NCBI RefSeq assembly: GCF_003846185.1
Contig: NZ_ML123034.1
Location: 2,448,248 to 2,512,247 of the forward strand
DNA: 64,000 bases
Source: Streptomyces sp. ADI96-02
GTDB taxonomy: Bacteria > Actinomycetota > Actinomycetes > Streptomycetales > Streptomycetaceae
Direction: 5' to 3'
The position numbers and the translations under genes are program-made. The stretch's first letter is position 1. Every line of letters starts with the position of its first letter. Below are positions 28,044-37,344 of the stretch, one piece after another. The notes below the pieces were generated by a model. That model worked only from the letters and a program-made list of their open reading frames with translations, did not search any database and had not been told where the DNA came from.

Positions 28044-29819
28044 GTGGATGCGCAAAGCCGTGGGCGGGCGGACGAGATCGACCCCGCAGACCAGTGGGTG
28101 CTCAACCCGCACACCGGCAACTACGAACTGCGACTGGATCAATCCGCAGGGGAGTCGTCCGGCGCGGTGCGCCGGTCCAACGCCTCGGATTCCGCCCGGC
28201 GGAGCGGTTCGCGGAGCGGTGCTCCCCGTGACGGCTCCGGCCGCCGCGGAGCGGGTGCGCGCGACGGTTCCGCCGGCGGTCCCCGCCGCGAGGTGCCCGG
28301 CCAGCGCAGCCGCCGCTCCTCCCAGAGCGGGCGCGGCCCGGAGCCGGCCGCCGCGGGCCGGCGCAAGCGCAAGTCCCCGAAGGCGCGCCGGAAGAAGGCG
28401 CTGCTGTGGACGGGCGGGGTGATGGCGTTCGTCGTGGTCGCCGGCTCGGCCGGCGCGTACGCGCTGTACCAGCGGCTCAACGGCAACATCGACACGGTCG
28501 ACGTGGGCAACGCGGGCAACAAGGACGTCCTCACCGACGGTCCGATGAACATCCTGGTCATCGGCACCGACAAGCGCACCGGCAAGGGCAACGGAGGGTA
28601 CGGCGACAAGGGCAGCGAGGGCCACGCCGACACCAACATCCTCTTCCACGTCTCCGCGGACCGCACCAACGCGACGGCACTGAGCATCCCGCGCGACCTG
28701 ATGACGGACATTCCGGACTGCGAGACGACCCAGCCGGACGGATCGAAGAAGACGATCCCGGGGACTCCCGGCGTCCGCTTCAACATCAGCCTCGGCCAGG
28801 AGGGGCGCGACCCCGGCTGCACCATGCGGACGGTCGAGGCCATCACCGGCGTCAAGCCCGACCACTTCATGATGGTCGACTTCAACGCGGTCAAGGAGCT
28901 GACCACGGCGGTCGGCGGCGTCAAGGTCTGCATGGCCAAGCCGGTCGACGACCCGAAGTCCCAACTCAAGCTTCCCAAGGGTGAGTCGAAGGTGCAGGGC
29001 GAGATGGCTTTGGCCCTGCTGCGCACCCGGCACAGCTTCGGCAACGAGAGCGACCTCGACCGGATCAAGGTGCAGCAGCAGTTCCTGGCTTCGATGATCC
29101 GCGAGATGAAGTCGAGCGACACGCTCACCAACCCGAAGAAGCTGTTCAGCCTGGCCGACGCGGCGACCAACGCGCTGACGGTCGACTCCGGCATCGGCAG
29201 CGCGAAGAAGCTGATGACGCTGGCCCAGGAGCTCGGCAAGGTCAACACGAAGAACATCACCTTCGTGACGCTGCCGGTCATCGACAACCCGGCCGAGACG
29301 GTCAAGGCCACCGTGGTTCCGCAGCCCGAGAAGGCGGAGCAGCTGTTCGCGATGATGCGCTCCGACACCTCGCTCACCGAGGTGAAGCAGAAGAAGAAGG
29401 CCGCCAAGAGCAAGCAGGCCGCGCTGCTGAAGGGGCCGAAGGCCGAGCCCGCCGACGTACGCGTCGACGTCCTCAACGGCGGTGACATCGCGGGTGCGGC
29501 CGGCGCGACCGTCACCTGGCTCCAGAACAGTCAGGGCGTTCTGAAGTCGACCAACAAGGCCAACGCCCCGGCGAAGATCAAGAAGACGACCCTGGCGTAC
29601 GCGCCGAACCAGGCCGACCAGGCACGGGCGCTCGCCGAAATGATGGGGCTGCCGGCCGGGGCCATGAAGCGGGGCACCGCCGACGCCGAGGGTTTGCAGG
29701 CGATGGTGCTGACGCTGGGGGCGGACTTCAAGGGCGTCGGCATACCCGTCTCCGGACCGGCGAAGGCGCCGGAGGGCATCCAGCAGGCAAGCGCCGACAA
29801 GGCGGAATGCGCAGCGTGA
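28044..29819 (+). CDS. LCP family protein 2 with LytR C-terminal domain
   Basis: A 591-residue protein from GTG 28044, with GGAGG upstream. The N-terminus carries the conserved Streptomyces LCP tag DPADQWVLNPHTGNYELRL, then an Arg-rich linker. A membrane helix (VMAFVVVAGSAGAYALY, about 130-147) precedes the LCP core with ILVIGTDKRTGKG, ADTNILFHVSADRTNATALSIPRDLM and DHFMMVDFNAVKEL. A LytR_C domain occupies about 470-570 (VRVDVLNGGDIAGAAGATVTWL). It follows LCP1 after a 224-bp spacer with no other visible feature. Predicted role: transfer of glycopolymers to the wall, outside the membrane. Confidence 0.93.
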   Translation: MDAQSRGRADEIDPADQWVLNPHTGNYELRLDQSAGESSGAVRRSNASDSARRSGSRSGAPRDGSGRRGAGARDGSAGGPRREVPGQRSRRSSQSGRGPEPAAAGRRKRKSPKARRKKALLWTGGVMAFVVVAGSAGAYALYQRLNGNIDTVDVGNAGNKDVLTDGPMNILVIGTDKRTGKGNGGYGDKGSEGHADTNILFHVSADRTNATALSIPRDLMTDIPDCETTQPDGSKKTIPGTPGVRFNISLGQEGRDPGCTMRTVEAITGVKPDHFMMVDFNAVKELTTAVGGVKVCMAKPVDDPKSQLKLPKGESKVQGEMALALLRTRHSFGNESDLDRIKVQQQFLASMIREMKSSDTLTNPKKLFSLADAATNALTVDSGIGSAKKLMTLAQELGKVNTKNITFVTLPVIDNPAETVKATVVPQPEKAEQLFAMMRSDTSLTEVKQKKKAAKSKQAALLKGPKAEPADVRVDVLNGGDIAGAAGATVTWLQNSQGVLKSTNKANAPAKIKKTTLAYAPNQADQARALAEMMGLPAGAMKRGTADAEGLQAMVLTLGADFKGVGIPVSGPAKAPEGIQQASADKAECAA

Positions 29820-29858
29820 CACCGGGTCACCGCGCCACAGCGGAAATCTGAACAGCAT

Positions 29859-31700
29859 ATGGGGGGTCCGGTGGGTCGCAGCAGCACACCCGGGGAGGGA
29901 ACGCGCTCGCGCGTCCGGCACGCGAGCCAACGCGGCTGGGACGAGAGCCTGTACGCACCGGACGACGACCGCGCGGGCGACGGCGACGACACCGACCGGG
30001 CCGCCGCCGACACCGCTGACGCCGCGGCGGCGCGGTCCGGGGCGGCGCGGGGCAGACGCGCGGGGAGGTCCGGAGGCGGGCCCCGGCGCAACGGCAGAGG
30101 CAACAAGGGCAACAAGGGCAACAAGGGTGACAAGGGCGCTGAAGGCGCCAAGAGCAGCAAGGGCGGGACAGGCGGCATAGGCGGCGAAGACGTACGCGGC
30201 AGCCGCCGGGCCCCGAAGACCGGCCGGCGGCGGGCGCTGCGCTGGGGGGCGTCCGTTCTGGCGGTGCTCATACTCGGCGCCGGTGGGGCCGGCTATCTGT
30301 ACTACGACCATCTCAACGGCAATATCAAGAAGGAGGATCTGACCCTCGGCGACAAGCCGATGGCCGACCACAAGGCCAATGCCGCCGGTCAGACCCCGCT
30401 CAACATCCTGCTCATCGGCTCCGACGCCCGTAACTCGAAGGCCAACCAGGCCCTCGGCGGCGCGAAGGAGACCTTCGGCGGCATGCCGCTCGCCGATGTG
30501 CAGATGCTGCTCCACCTCTCGGCGGACCGCAGCAACCTCTCCGTGATCAGCATGCCGCGCGACACCATGCTCAAGATGCCCAAGTGCACGGCCCCGGACG
30601 GCAAGGTCTACCCGGCCAGCACCGTGGACGTGCAGACCAACGAGAGCCTGGGGCGCGGTGGTCCGGGGTGCACGGTGGCCGCCTGGTACGAGCTGACCGG
30701 CATCACCATCGACCACTTCATGATGATCGACTTCGCGGGTGTGGTCTCGATGGCCGACGCGATAGGCGGCGTCCCGGTCTGCGTCGACGCCAACATCCTC
30801 TCGCGCGGTCGCGACGGACGCGGCGGTTCCGGGCTGAAGCTGAAGAAGGGCACCACTCCCATCAAGGGCGAGCAGGCCCTCCAGTGGCTGCGCACCCGGT
30901 ACGGCTTCGAGGACAACAGCGACCTCGGCCGGGCCAAGGCCCAGCACCAGTACATGAACTCGATGGTCCGTGAGCTGCGCAAGGGCACCAAGCTCTCCGA
31001 CCCGACCAAGCTGATGAACCTCGCCGAGGCCGCCACGGAGGCGCTGACGGTCGACAAGGGGCTGGACACGGTCACCAAGCTGTACGACCTGGCCGAGGAG
31101 CTCAAGAAGGTCCCGACGAAGCGGATCACGATGTCGACCATGCCGAACGTGTACGGCACGGGCGTGAACGCCGGCCGGGTCTATCCGAAGGCGGGCGACG
31201 CGGAGCAGTTGTTCCGGATGGTCCGCGACGACGTACCGCTGGACGGCAAGGCGTCCAAGCGGAAGCCGGAGGTCACCAAGGACCCGTCGGCGCCGGTGGG
31301 CGAGATCGCGGTCGCCGTACGGAACGCGACGGCCACCGACGCGCTCGGTCCGGCGTCCGGCCGCGCCCGTCACGTGTCGGACCAGCTGAAGGACGCGGGC
31401 TTCGGGAAGACCACCATCGACTCGGGGAACGTGAGCGGCGCGGTGCGCACCGCGGTCCTGTATCCGAGCGCGGACCTGGAGGGCGACGCCCAGGCGGTCG
31501 CGAAGGCTCTCGGCATTCCGCTGGGTCAGGTGAAGAAGTCCACGGAGGTGTCCGGGATCTCGCTCGCGGTGGGAGCCGACTGGCGGGAGGACCGGGCCTA
31601 TCCCGCGGCCAAGGGCCAGGAGAAGACCCCGGACTCGGCCGAGGCCCTCAACGGCGAGGAGAAGAGCTGCATGCGCGTCAACCCGAACTACACCTGGTGA
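29859..31700 (+). CDS. LCP family protein 3 with LytR C-terminal domain
   Basis: A 613-residue protein. ATG 29859 is used; GTG 29871 just after a G-run is an alternative. A charged cytoplasmic region contains a Gly/Asn/Lys repeat (GNKGNKGNKGDKG). A membrane helix lies at about 128-148 (GASVLAVLILGAGGAGYLYY). The LCP core has ILLIGSDARNSKA, DVQMLLHLSADRSNLSVISMPRDTML and IDHFMMIDFAGVV. A LytR_C domain (about 480-580, IAVAVRNATATDAL) follows. It is 39 bp after LCP2, so they are probably co-transcribed. The stop region is duplicated 19 bp downstream (31693-31704 and 31712-31723). Confidence 0.93.
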   Translation: MGGPVGRSSTPGEGTRSRVRHASQRGWDESLYAPDDDRAGDGDDTDRAAADTADAAAARSGAARGRRAGRSGGGPRRNGRGNKGNKGNKGDKGAEGAKSSKGGTGGIGGEDVRGSRRAPKTGRRRALRWGASVLAVLILGAGGAGYLYYDHLNGNIKKEDLTLGDKPMADHKANAAGQTPLNILLIGSDARNSKANQALGGAKETFGGMPLADVQMLLHLSADRSNLSVISMPRDTMLKMPKCTAPDGKVYPASTVDVQTNESLGRGGPGCTVAAWYELTGITIDHFMMIDFAGVVSMADAIGGVPVCVDANILSRGRDGRGGSGLKLKKGTTPIKGEQALQWLRTRYGFEDNSDLGRAKAQHQYMNSMVRELRKGTKLSDPTKLMNLAEAATEALTVDKGLDTVTKLYDLAEELKKVPTKRITMSTMPNVYGTGVNAGRVYPKAGDAEQLFRMVRDDVPLDGKASKRKPEVTKDPSAPVGEIAVAVRNATATDALGPASGRARHVSDQLKDAGFGKTTIDSGNVSGAVRTAVLYPSADLEGDAQAVAKALGIPLGQVKKSTEVSGISLAVGADWREDRAYPAAKGQEKTPDSAEALNGEEKSCMRVNPNYTW

Positions 31701-31729
31701 CGCGACCTGCGCCTGGTGACGCGGCGGAC

Positions 31730-31754
31730 GCCGGGCCGCCGCGAAGGGCCCGGC
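31730..31754 (+). terminator. terminator-like hairpin after LCP3
   Basis: An 8-bp stem gccgggcc/ggcccggc (31730-31737 with 31747-31754) and a 9-nt loop, 30 nt past the LCP3 stop. Confidence 0.45.
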
Positions 31755-32151
31755 GGCGGCCGGCGATGACCTTCCTGGCCGGCGGGCGCGGGCTGGTGAG
31801 GAACCCGTACCCTCAGGACATGTGCATGGTCGTCAGCGCCACCGGGATGATCCGCGCGGGCCTTGAGAGAGAGCCCCCTGCCCGCGGGCACCGATCCGGC
31901 GACGATCACCGCCGCGTAGCCGCCGCGTAGCCGCCGGAGACGGCGGGGCACTGCGCGGCAGACATGTGGCCCTCGGCGACGGTCCTCGGGGACGCCGGGG
32001 GTTCGCACCCCTGGAGGCGGCGTTATCCGGGCCGCCACGTTACCGCGAATGGGGGAACACCGGTGCGCGCCGCCGGGTCGTGGGCCGGAGTGGAGATCGT
32101 ATGGGCCTACCGTGCGATGGTCCCCCTTGCACCGCGGAGGTGTCTCCCCCC
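31755..32151. other. gene-free spacer before LCP4
   Basis: About 400 bp. A direct repeat gccgcgtagccgccgcgtag lies around 31911-31932. Short open frames exist but none has a good ribosome binding site plus a recognisable product. The promoter of LCP4 is expected in the right half. Confidence 0.35.
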
Positions 32152-33681
32152 GTGCCCAGCCCCCAGCGACCTCAGCGTCCGTCGCACCCCCGCGCCACTC
32201 CCCCGTACGCCCGCCCCGCACCGCAGCGCCCGGCACCGCCGCGCCGCGGACCGGCGCAGACCCGGCCCGTCCGCTCCCGGAGGCAGGACGAACGCCCGCG
32301 CTGGGGCATGCGGGTGGCCACCGGGCTGTCCGTGCTGGTCCTGGGCGCGGGCGGGATCGGGCACGCGGTGGTGAGCAGCCTGGAGACCGGGATCGGCCGG
32401 GTCGACCCGTTCAAGGACATGAAGAACCGCCCACAGTCGGGCCACGGCATGAACCTGCTGCTCGTCGGCACCGACGGCCGGGACACCATCACGAAGGCGG
32501 AGAAGCGGAAATACCGGTTGGGCGGCGCTCCCTGCCACTGCACGGACACGATCATGCTGGTCCATCTGTCGGCGGACAAACGGCGCGCGAGCGTCGTCAG
32601 CCTCCCCCGCGACAGTTACGCCGAGATCCCCGCCCACACCGACCGCAACACGGGCAAGCACCACGCGGGCCACCCGGTGAAGCTGAACGCCGCGTACGCG
32701 GAGGGCGGGCCGACGCTGACCGTGCGGACGGTCGAGCACATGACGGGTGTCAAGGTCGACCACTACGTGGAGGTCGACTTCACCAGCTTCATGAAGACCG
32801 TCGACGCCGTCGGCGGGGTGAAGATCTGCACGGCCCGGCCGATGAAGGACACCTACACGGGGCTGACCCTGGCGGCGGGCTCCCACGAGCTGAACGGCGG
32901 ACAGGCGCTCCAGTACGTACGGTCCCGGCACGTCGACGGGGCCTCCGATCTGGGGCGGATGCAGCGCCAGCAGAAGTTCGTGGCGGCGCTGATCAAGCAG
33001 GCCACCGGCAGCGGGGTGCTGCTGAACCCGGTGAGGTTCCAGCAGGTCTCCGCCTCCGTGCTCGGCTCGGTCCGGGCGGACCAGGGATTCGGCACGGAGC
33101 AGATGGTGGCGCTCGGCAGGGCGATGCGGGACTTCAGCCCGTCCTCGTCGGAGTTCACCTCCGTACCGATCGGCAACCCGGGCTTCGCGGTGAAGGGCAT
33201 CGGCTCCACGGTCCAGTGGGACGCGAAGAAGTCGAAGAAGCTGTTCCGGGCGCTGCGCGAGGACAGGCCGCTGGCGCCGGAGAAGGCGAACCGGCCGCGG
33301 CAGCCGCGGGCCGCGCTCGTCGACGTCGCGCCCGCGCAGGTGCGCGTGCAGGTCTACAACGGCACTCCGAAGGACGGTCTGGCCAAGGACGTCGACACCG
33401 CGCTGCGGGCCACCGGGTTCAACACCACGAGGGTCCCGCTCAACGGGAAGCTGCGCGACGTGAAGCGGACGCTGGTGACGTACGACCCGCGCTGGGACCG
33501 TTCGGCGAAGTCGCTGGGGGCGGCGCTGCCCGGGAGCGAGCTGAGGCCGGTGGCGGGGCAGGGCGGCACGATGCAGGTGACGGCGGGTTCGGACTTCACG
33601 GAGGTGCGGCGGGTCAGGGCGGAGAGCGCGCAGGAGGGGGAGTTCTCCACGGTGACGGGCGACGAGGTCGTCTGCCCGTGA
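32152..33681 (+). CDS. LCP family protein 4 with LytR C-terminal domain
   Basis: A 509-residue protein from GTG 32152, with GGAGG eleven bases upstream; ATG 32101 in the same frame is less likely. A Pro/Arg-rich N-terminus precedes a membrane helix (VATGLSVLVLGAGGIGHAVV, about 54-73). The LCP core contains LLLVGTDGRDTITKAEKRKY, CTDTIMLVHLSADKRRASVV, SLPRDSYAEIP and KVDHYVEVDFTSFMK, with an unusual Cys-His-Cys insert (APCHCTD). LytR_C follows (VRVQVYNGTPKDGLAKDVD, about 396-490). An 11-bp copy of its stop region recurs 13 bp downstream. Confidence 0.92.
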   Translation: MPSPQRPQRPSHPRATPPYARPAPQRPAPPRRGPAQTRPVRSRRQDERPRWGMRVATGLSVLVLGAGGIGHAVVSSLETGIGRVDPFKDMKNRPQSGHGMNLLLVGTDGRDTITKAEKRKYRLGGAPCHCTDTIMLVHLSADKRRASVVSLPRDSYAEIPAHTDRNTGKHHAGHPVKLNAAYAEGGPTLTVRTVEHMTGVKVDHYVEVDFTSFMKTVDAVGGVKICTARPMKDTYTGLTLAAGSHELNGGQALQYVRSRHVDGASDLGRMQRQQKFVAALIKQATGSGVLLNPVRFQQVSASVLGSVRADQGFGTEQMVALGRAMRDFSPSSSEFTSVPIGNPGFAVKGIGSTVQWDAKKSKKLFRALREDRPLAPEKANRPRQPRAALVDVAPAQVRVQVYNGTPKDGLAKDVDTALRATGFNTTRVPLNGKLRDVKRTLVTYDPRWDRSAKSLGAALPGSELRPVAGQGGTMQVTAGSDFTEVRRVRAESAQEGEFSTVTGDEVVCP

Positions 33682-33763
33682 GAGCTGCCCGTGAGGGCTC
33701 TCCCGGGCCTGACCACGACCCAGCCTGGTCCCGTCCCGGCCTGGTCCGCGACCCGGCTACGGC

Positions 33764-34312
33764 TCAGTCGTCGATGCCGTCGGCTGCGCGCTTCTCGCGC
33801 AGCTCCCTGATGGCGCGGCGGCGGGCGAGCCGGTGGGTGCGGCGGATCTGCGCCTCCTGGTAGCGCCGCTTGTCGCGCTCGCTCTCGGGGATCACCGGCG
33901 GTACGGGGCGGGGCCTGCCGTCGCCGTCCACCGCGGCGAAGACCAGGTAGGCGCTGCCGACCTGCTGGGCGGGGGTCGACTCGTTCCACCGCTCGGCCAT
34001 CACGCGGACGCCGACCTCCATGGAGGAGCGGCCGGTCCAGTTGACCTGCGCGCGTACGTGGACGAGGTCGCCGACGCGCACCGGCTCCAGGAAGACCATC
34101 TCGTCCATCGACGCGGTCACCGCCGGTCCGCCGGAGTGGCGGCCGGCCACGGCGCCCGCCGCGTCGTCCACCAGTTTCATGATCACGCCGCCGTGCACGG
34201 TGCCCAGGAGGTTGGTGTCGCTGCCGGTCATGATGTGGCTGAGGGTGGTCCGGGACGCCGCGGTCGGCTTGCCCGGAATCGCGCTGTCCGGGCGGGTGGC
34301 CTGATCTGTCAT
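33764..34312 (-). CDS. acyl-CoA thioesterase, hotdog fold
   Basis: A 182-residue protein from ATG 34312 with AAGGTGG six bases upstream. It has a single hotdog domain: SHIMTGSDTNLLGTVHGGVIMKLVDDAAGAVAGRH contains the active-site Asn/Asp and HGG pattern of YciA/BACH-type thioesterases. A basic helical C-terminus (RRYQEAQIRRTHRLARRRAI) follows. It should hydrolyse acyl-CoA to free acid and CoA in the cytoplasm. It interrupts the LCP series, convergent with LCP4 and divergent from LCP5 (118 bp). Confidence 0.92.
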   Translation of the reverse strand: MTDQATRPDSAIPGKPTAASRTTLSHIMTGSDTNLLGTVHGGVIMKLVDDAAGAVAGRHSGGPAVTASMDEMVFLEPVRVGDLVHVRAQVNWTGRSSMEVGVRVMAERWNESTPAQQVGSAYLVFAAVDGDGRPRPVPPVIPESERDKRRYQEAQIRRTHRLARRRAIRELREKRAADGIDD

Positions 34313-34430
34313 ACCGTCCACCTTATGCGGGGGCCCGGATTCCGCGGAATGCATCAGGTTCGCAACAGCCCTGGTGCGATTTCCCTTACACCCTGTAATA
34401 CCTGCGCACCGGGACGGCACACTGGTCGGC

Positions 34431-35738
34431 ATGAACGATTGGCCCGATCGACGGACCGGCGACCGCAGCGAGCACTACGGGCAGGGCAGCACCAGCCCCC
34501 GGCCCGAGGGAGCCCGCGCCATGCCGCACATCCGGCGCCCCCAGGCCCCGCCGCAGAGGCCGCAGGTGCCGCCGCAGAGCCAGGGGTACGCCGACCCGCG
34601 ACAGGGCGGCTCCCCCGGATACGACAACGGGAACGGCACCGGCTACGACAGCGGGTACAACACGGGCCAGGTCTACGGCGGCGGAGGCGGCGGCAACGGC
34701 TCCGGCCGGGGCGGCGGCCGTGGCGGCGGTGACGGAGGCTACGTCCAGGGCCGCCCCGCGCCGGACTGGCGCCGCCGGATCAAACTGGGCGCGCTGACCC
34801 TGGTGGTCGTGGTGCTCGCGGTCTCCATCTCGACGTACTTCTGGGCCGACTCGAAGCTGAAGCGCGAGGTGGACCTGTCCAAGGTCATCGAGCGGCCGGA
34901 GGAGGGCGAGGGGACGAACTACCTCATCGTCGGGTCCGACAGCCGCGAGGGCATGACGTCGGAGGACAAGAAGAAGCTGCACACCGGCTCGGCCGAGGGC
35001 AAGCGGACCGACTCGATGATGATCCTGCACCGGGGCTCCAACGGCCCGACGCTGATCTCGCTGCCGCGCGACTCCAACGTCGAGATCCCGTCCTTCAAGG
35101 GTTCCGAGTCCGGGAAGATGTTCCAGGGCACCGGCCGCCAGGTGAAGCTGAACGCGGCCTACGCCGAGGACGGCCCCGAACTGCTCGTGCGCACGGTGGA
35201 GTTCAACACCGGCCTGCGCATCGACCACTACGTCGAGATCGGCTTCGGCGGCTTCGCCAAGATCGTGGACGCGATCGGCGGGGTGGAGATGGACATCCCG
35301 AAGGCGTTCAAGGACAAGAAGTCGGGTGCCGACTTCCGGGCCGGGAAGCAGACGCTGAACGGCGAGCAGTCGCTGGCCTTCGTCCGGACCCGGTACGCGT
35401 TCGCGGGCAGCGACCTCGACCGTACGAAGAACCAGCAGAAGTTCCTCGCGGCGCTGGCGAGCCAGACGGCCACGCCCTCCACGATCCTCAACCCGTTCGC
35501 GCTCTACCCGACGATGGGCGCGGGCCTGGACACCCTGGTCGTGGACAAGGACATGTCGCTCTGGTCGCTGAGCCAGATGTTCTTCGCCATGAAGGGCGTG
35601 ACGGGCGGCGAGGGCACGTCGATGAACATGCCGATCGCGGGCAGCACCGGAGGCAACCTGCTCTGGGACAAGGCCAAGGTGAAGCAGTTGGTGGAGCAGC
35701 TCAAGAACGACGAGAAGGTCACCGTCACCGGCAACTGA
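34431..35738 (+). CDS. LCP family protein 5
   Basis: A 435-residue protein from ATG 34431; the frame is open upstream but this start fits the family. No clear Shine-Dalgarno sequence is visible. The N-terminus is Gly/Asn/Tyr-rich and flexible. A membrane helix at about 120-140 (LGALTLVVVVLAVSISTYFW) precedes the LCP core: YLIVGSDSREGMTSEDKKK, KRTDSMMILHR, ISLPRDSNVEIP, VKLNAAYAEDGPELLVRTVE and FVRTRYAF. Unlike LCP2-4 it has no LytR_C domain. It is followed by a strong hairpin. Confidence 0.93.
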   Translation: MNDWPDRRTGDRSEHYGQGSTSPRPEGARAMPHIRRPQAPPQRPQVPPQSQGYADPRQGGSPGYDNGNGTGYDSGYNTGQVYGGGGGGNGSGRGGGRGGGDGGYVQGRPAPDWRRRIKLGALTLVVVVLAVSISTYFWADSKLKREVDLSKVIERPEEGEGTNYLIVGSDSREGMTSEDKKKLHTGSAEGKRTDSMMILHRGSNGPTLISLPRDSNVEIPSFKGSESGKMFQGTGRQVKLNAAYAEDGPELLVRTVEFNTGLRIDHYVEIGFGGFAKIVDAIGGVEMDIPKAFKDKKSGADFRAGKQTLNGEQSLAFVRTRYAFAGSDLDRTKNQQKFLAALASQTATPSTILNPFALYPTMGAGLDTLVVDKDMSLWSLSQMFFAMKGVTGGEGTSMNMPIAGSTGGNLLWDKAKVKQLVEQLKNDEKVTVTGN

Positions 35739-35774
35739 CGCCCCTGGCGACGGGGGCCACCCCACGGGGACACA

Positions 35775-35823
35775 CGAACGCGCTCGGCCACCCGGGGCTC
35801 GGGGGCCCGGCCGAGCGCGTTCG
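35775..35823. terminator. strong bidirectional terminator
   Basis: A perfect 15-bp stem (35775-35789 with 35809-35823) and a 19-nt GC-rich loop, between the convergent LCP5 and DUF397 genes. Confidence 0.8.
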
Positions 35824-35858
35824 GAGCGTGCGAGGGCGGCGCGGGTGGTGCGTGTCCC

Positions 35859-36065
35859 TCAGACGCCGGAGACGTACGGGACGAAGTCCGCCCAGACGGC
35901 GGAGCTGAAGCCGAGCGGCTTCCTGGCGAGGTCCTTGGAGTCACGGATGTGCACGGTGCCGCAGGCGGCGGCGGCCTCGACGCATGCAGGGCCGTCGTTG
36001 CTGCTGTAGCTGCTCTTGAACCATTCCAGGGCGGAGCCGTCTCCCCCGGACGTGTTGCGCGTCAT
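35859..36065 (-). CDS. DUF397 domain protein
   Basis: A 68-residue protein from ATG 36065, which overlaps the stop of the XRE gene (ATGA). The pattern ALEWFKSSYSSNDGPACVEAA, then VHIRDSKD, then FSSAVWADFV is the DUF397 signature. These small proteins almost always accompany an XRE/DUF5753 regulator, and the pairs behave like toxin-antitoxin-type or developmental regulatory modules in Streptomyces. The specific role of this pair is unknown. Confidence 0.92.
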   Translation of the reverse strand: MTRNTSGGDGSALEWFKSSYSSNDGPACVEAAAACGTVHIRDSKDLARKPLGFSSAVWADFVPYVSGV

Positions 36066-36964
36066 GTCTCTCCCAGCACTTTCTCGACGAAGGCCAGCGA
36101 TTCCCGTGGAGTGAGCCCCTGAGCACGGACAAGACCGAGCCGCTGCTCCAGGACGCGGATCTCCTTGGGGTCGAAGGTCAGGCGGTTGAACAACTGCCCC
36201 TCCCAGTGTCCCACCGCGCTGCCGTCCCTGAACTTGAGAAGCTGGAGCTGGCCGCCCATCCCGGCGTGGTCCTCCCGGTCGGTCGGCATCACCTGGATCT
36301 CGACGTTCCGCAACTGCCCGATCTCCAGCAGGTGTTCGAGCTGGCGTCGCAGCACCGGGCGCCCACCGAGCGGTCGCCGGATCGTCACCTCCTCCTGGAC
36401 GAAGGTGAGCATGGTCAGCGGCTTCCGCCGGAAGATCTCCTGTCGCGCCATCCGCGCGGCGACATACCGCTCGACCTCGTCGGGCCCGAAGGCCGGCCGC
36501 CGCATCTCGTAGAGCGCACGGGCGTATTCGGCGGTCTGGAGCAGCCCGTTGACGTTGTGGTTGTCGTACGCGCCGAACTCGACCGCCGCCCGTTCCAGCT
36601 TGGCGAGGTCCTGCACCTTCTTCGGGTAGCGGGCCTCCGCCACGTCCTGCTTCATCGCGGAGATCCTGCCGCCCGCGCCCACGGCCGCGTCCGTCGCGTC
36701 CAGGAACTCCGGCTTGGGGATGCGCCGTCCGCCCTCGACCTTGTAGACGAGATCCTCGCTGTAGCCGATCGCCCTGCCCAGCTCGACGGCGCGCATCCCG
36801 GCCGCCTCGCGCCACAGTTTGATCTGCCGCCCCACGGCGGCCACCACCGCGCTCGAATCGTCGGCCGCATCGATGTCGAGGTCGAGGTCCGGCTCGGACG
36901 GGTCACCTCCCGCCTCCGCCTCGCGTGCCGCCGCCGCGCCGTGCCTGCCGTCTTCGTCAGCCAT
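36062..36964 (-). CDS. XRE family regulator with DUF5753 domain
   Basis: A 300-residue protein. An acidic N-terminal tail (about 35 residues) precedes a helix-turn-helix (about 43-98: VGRQIKLWREAAGMRAVELGRA, YSEDLVYKVEGGRR). A C-terminal DUF5753 domain (about 120-297) includes NGLLQTAEYARALYEMRRP and VQEEVTIRRPLGG. It binds DNA and presumably responds through DUF5753. It is coupled to the DUF397 gene by ATGA. The promoter is expected in the divergent spacer, where an inverted repeat lies at 37041-37060. Confidence 0.93.
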   Translation of the reverse strand: MADEDGRHGAAAAREAEAGGDPSEPDLDLDIDAADDSSAVVAAVGRQIKLWREAAGMRAVELGRAIGYSEDLVYKVEGGRRIPKPEFLDATDAAVGAGGRISAMKQDVAEARYPKKVQDLAKLERAAVEFGAYDNHNVNGLLQTAEYARALYEMRRPAFGPDEVERYVAARMARQEIFRRKPLTMLTFVQEEVTIRRPLGGRPVLRRQLEHLLEIGQLRNVEIQVMPTDREDHAGMGGQLQLLKFRDGSAVGHWEGQLFNRLTFDPKEIRVLEQRLGLVRAQGLTPRESLAFVEKVLGET

Positions 36965-37040
36965 GCCCAGCAGCGTAGGGACGGTCCGGCCGACCGGGGA
37001 GCGGATCGGCGGAAATCCCCCGAAGTAGCTGATCGGACCA

Positions 37041-37060
37041 GGTCGTCGCGTGCCACGACC
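37041..37060. promoter_or_regulatory. inverted repeat in the XRE/HTH divergent spacer
   Basis: ggtcgt-(8 bp)-acgacc lies 77 bp upstream of the XRE start. It could be an autoregulatory operator. The 380-bp spacer 36965-37344 otherwise has no gene and an unusually A-rich patch near 37120-37145. Confidence 0.35.
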
Positions 37061-37281
37061 CGGTGCGGCATCACCAGATCGTGGCCGACCGCGACCCGGC
37101 GGGCCACGACATCAACTACGTAAAGAACCCAGGAAAAAACCCAACCCACCCCACCCGATCCCGGTGGTCAACTGCGAGAAGGACAAGTCACCCGGAAGGC
37201 TGAGATGTGCCAACTCGACTGGCTTTTCTTCGGGTTGCCCGGCATATGCTCACGCTGACCACCGACAACCAGGCATACGAC

Positions 37282-37317
37282 GGCCCCCGCCGGGACAGCA
37301 ATCCCGAACGAGGGCCT
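37282..37317 (+). promoter_or_regulatory. structured mRNA leader of the winged-helix gene
   Basis: A two-part stem: an outer ggcccccg/cgagggcc arm (one mismatch) enclosing an inner cggga/tcccg hairpin. It ends 27 nt before the ATG at 37345 and is followed by a GGAAAG binding site. A TATGCT -10-like hexamer at 37245-37250 would place the transcript start just upstream. From memory, similar leaders precede other Streptomyces members of this family. Confidence 0.5.
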
Positions 37318-37344
37318 AGCCACCACGGAAAGAACCATTTCCTG

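Noticed and set aside
31755..32151. Short gene starting near 31820 before LCP4
   Set aside because: The frame has an ATG but no Shine-Dalgarno sequence, and its product shows no family features.
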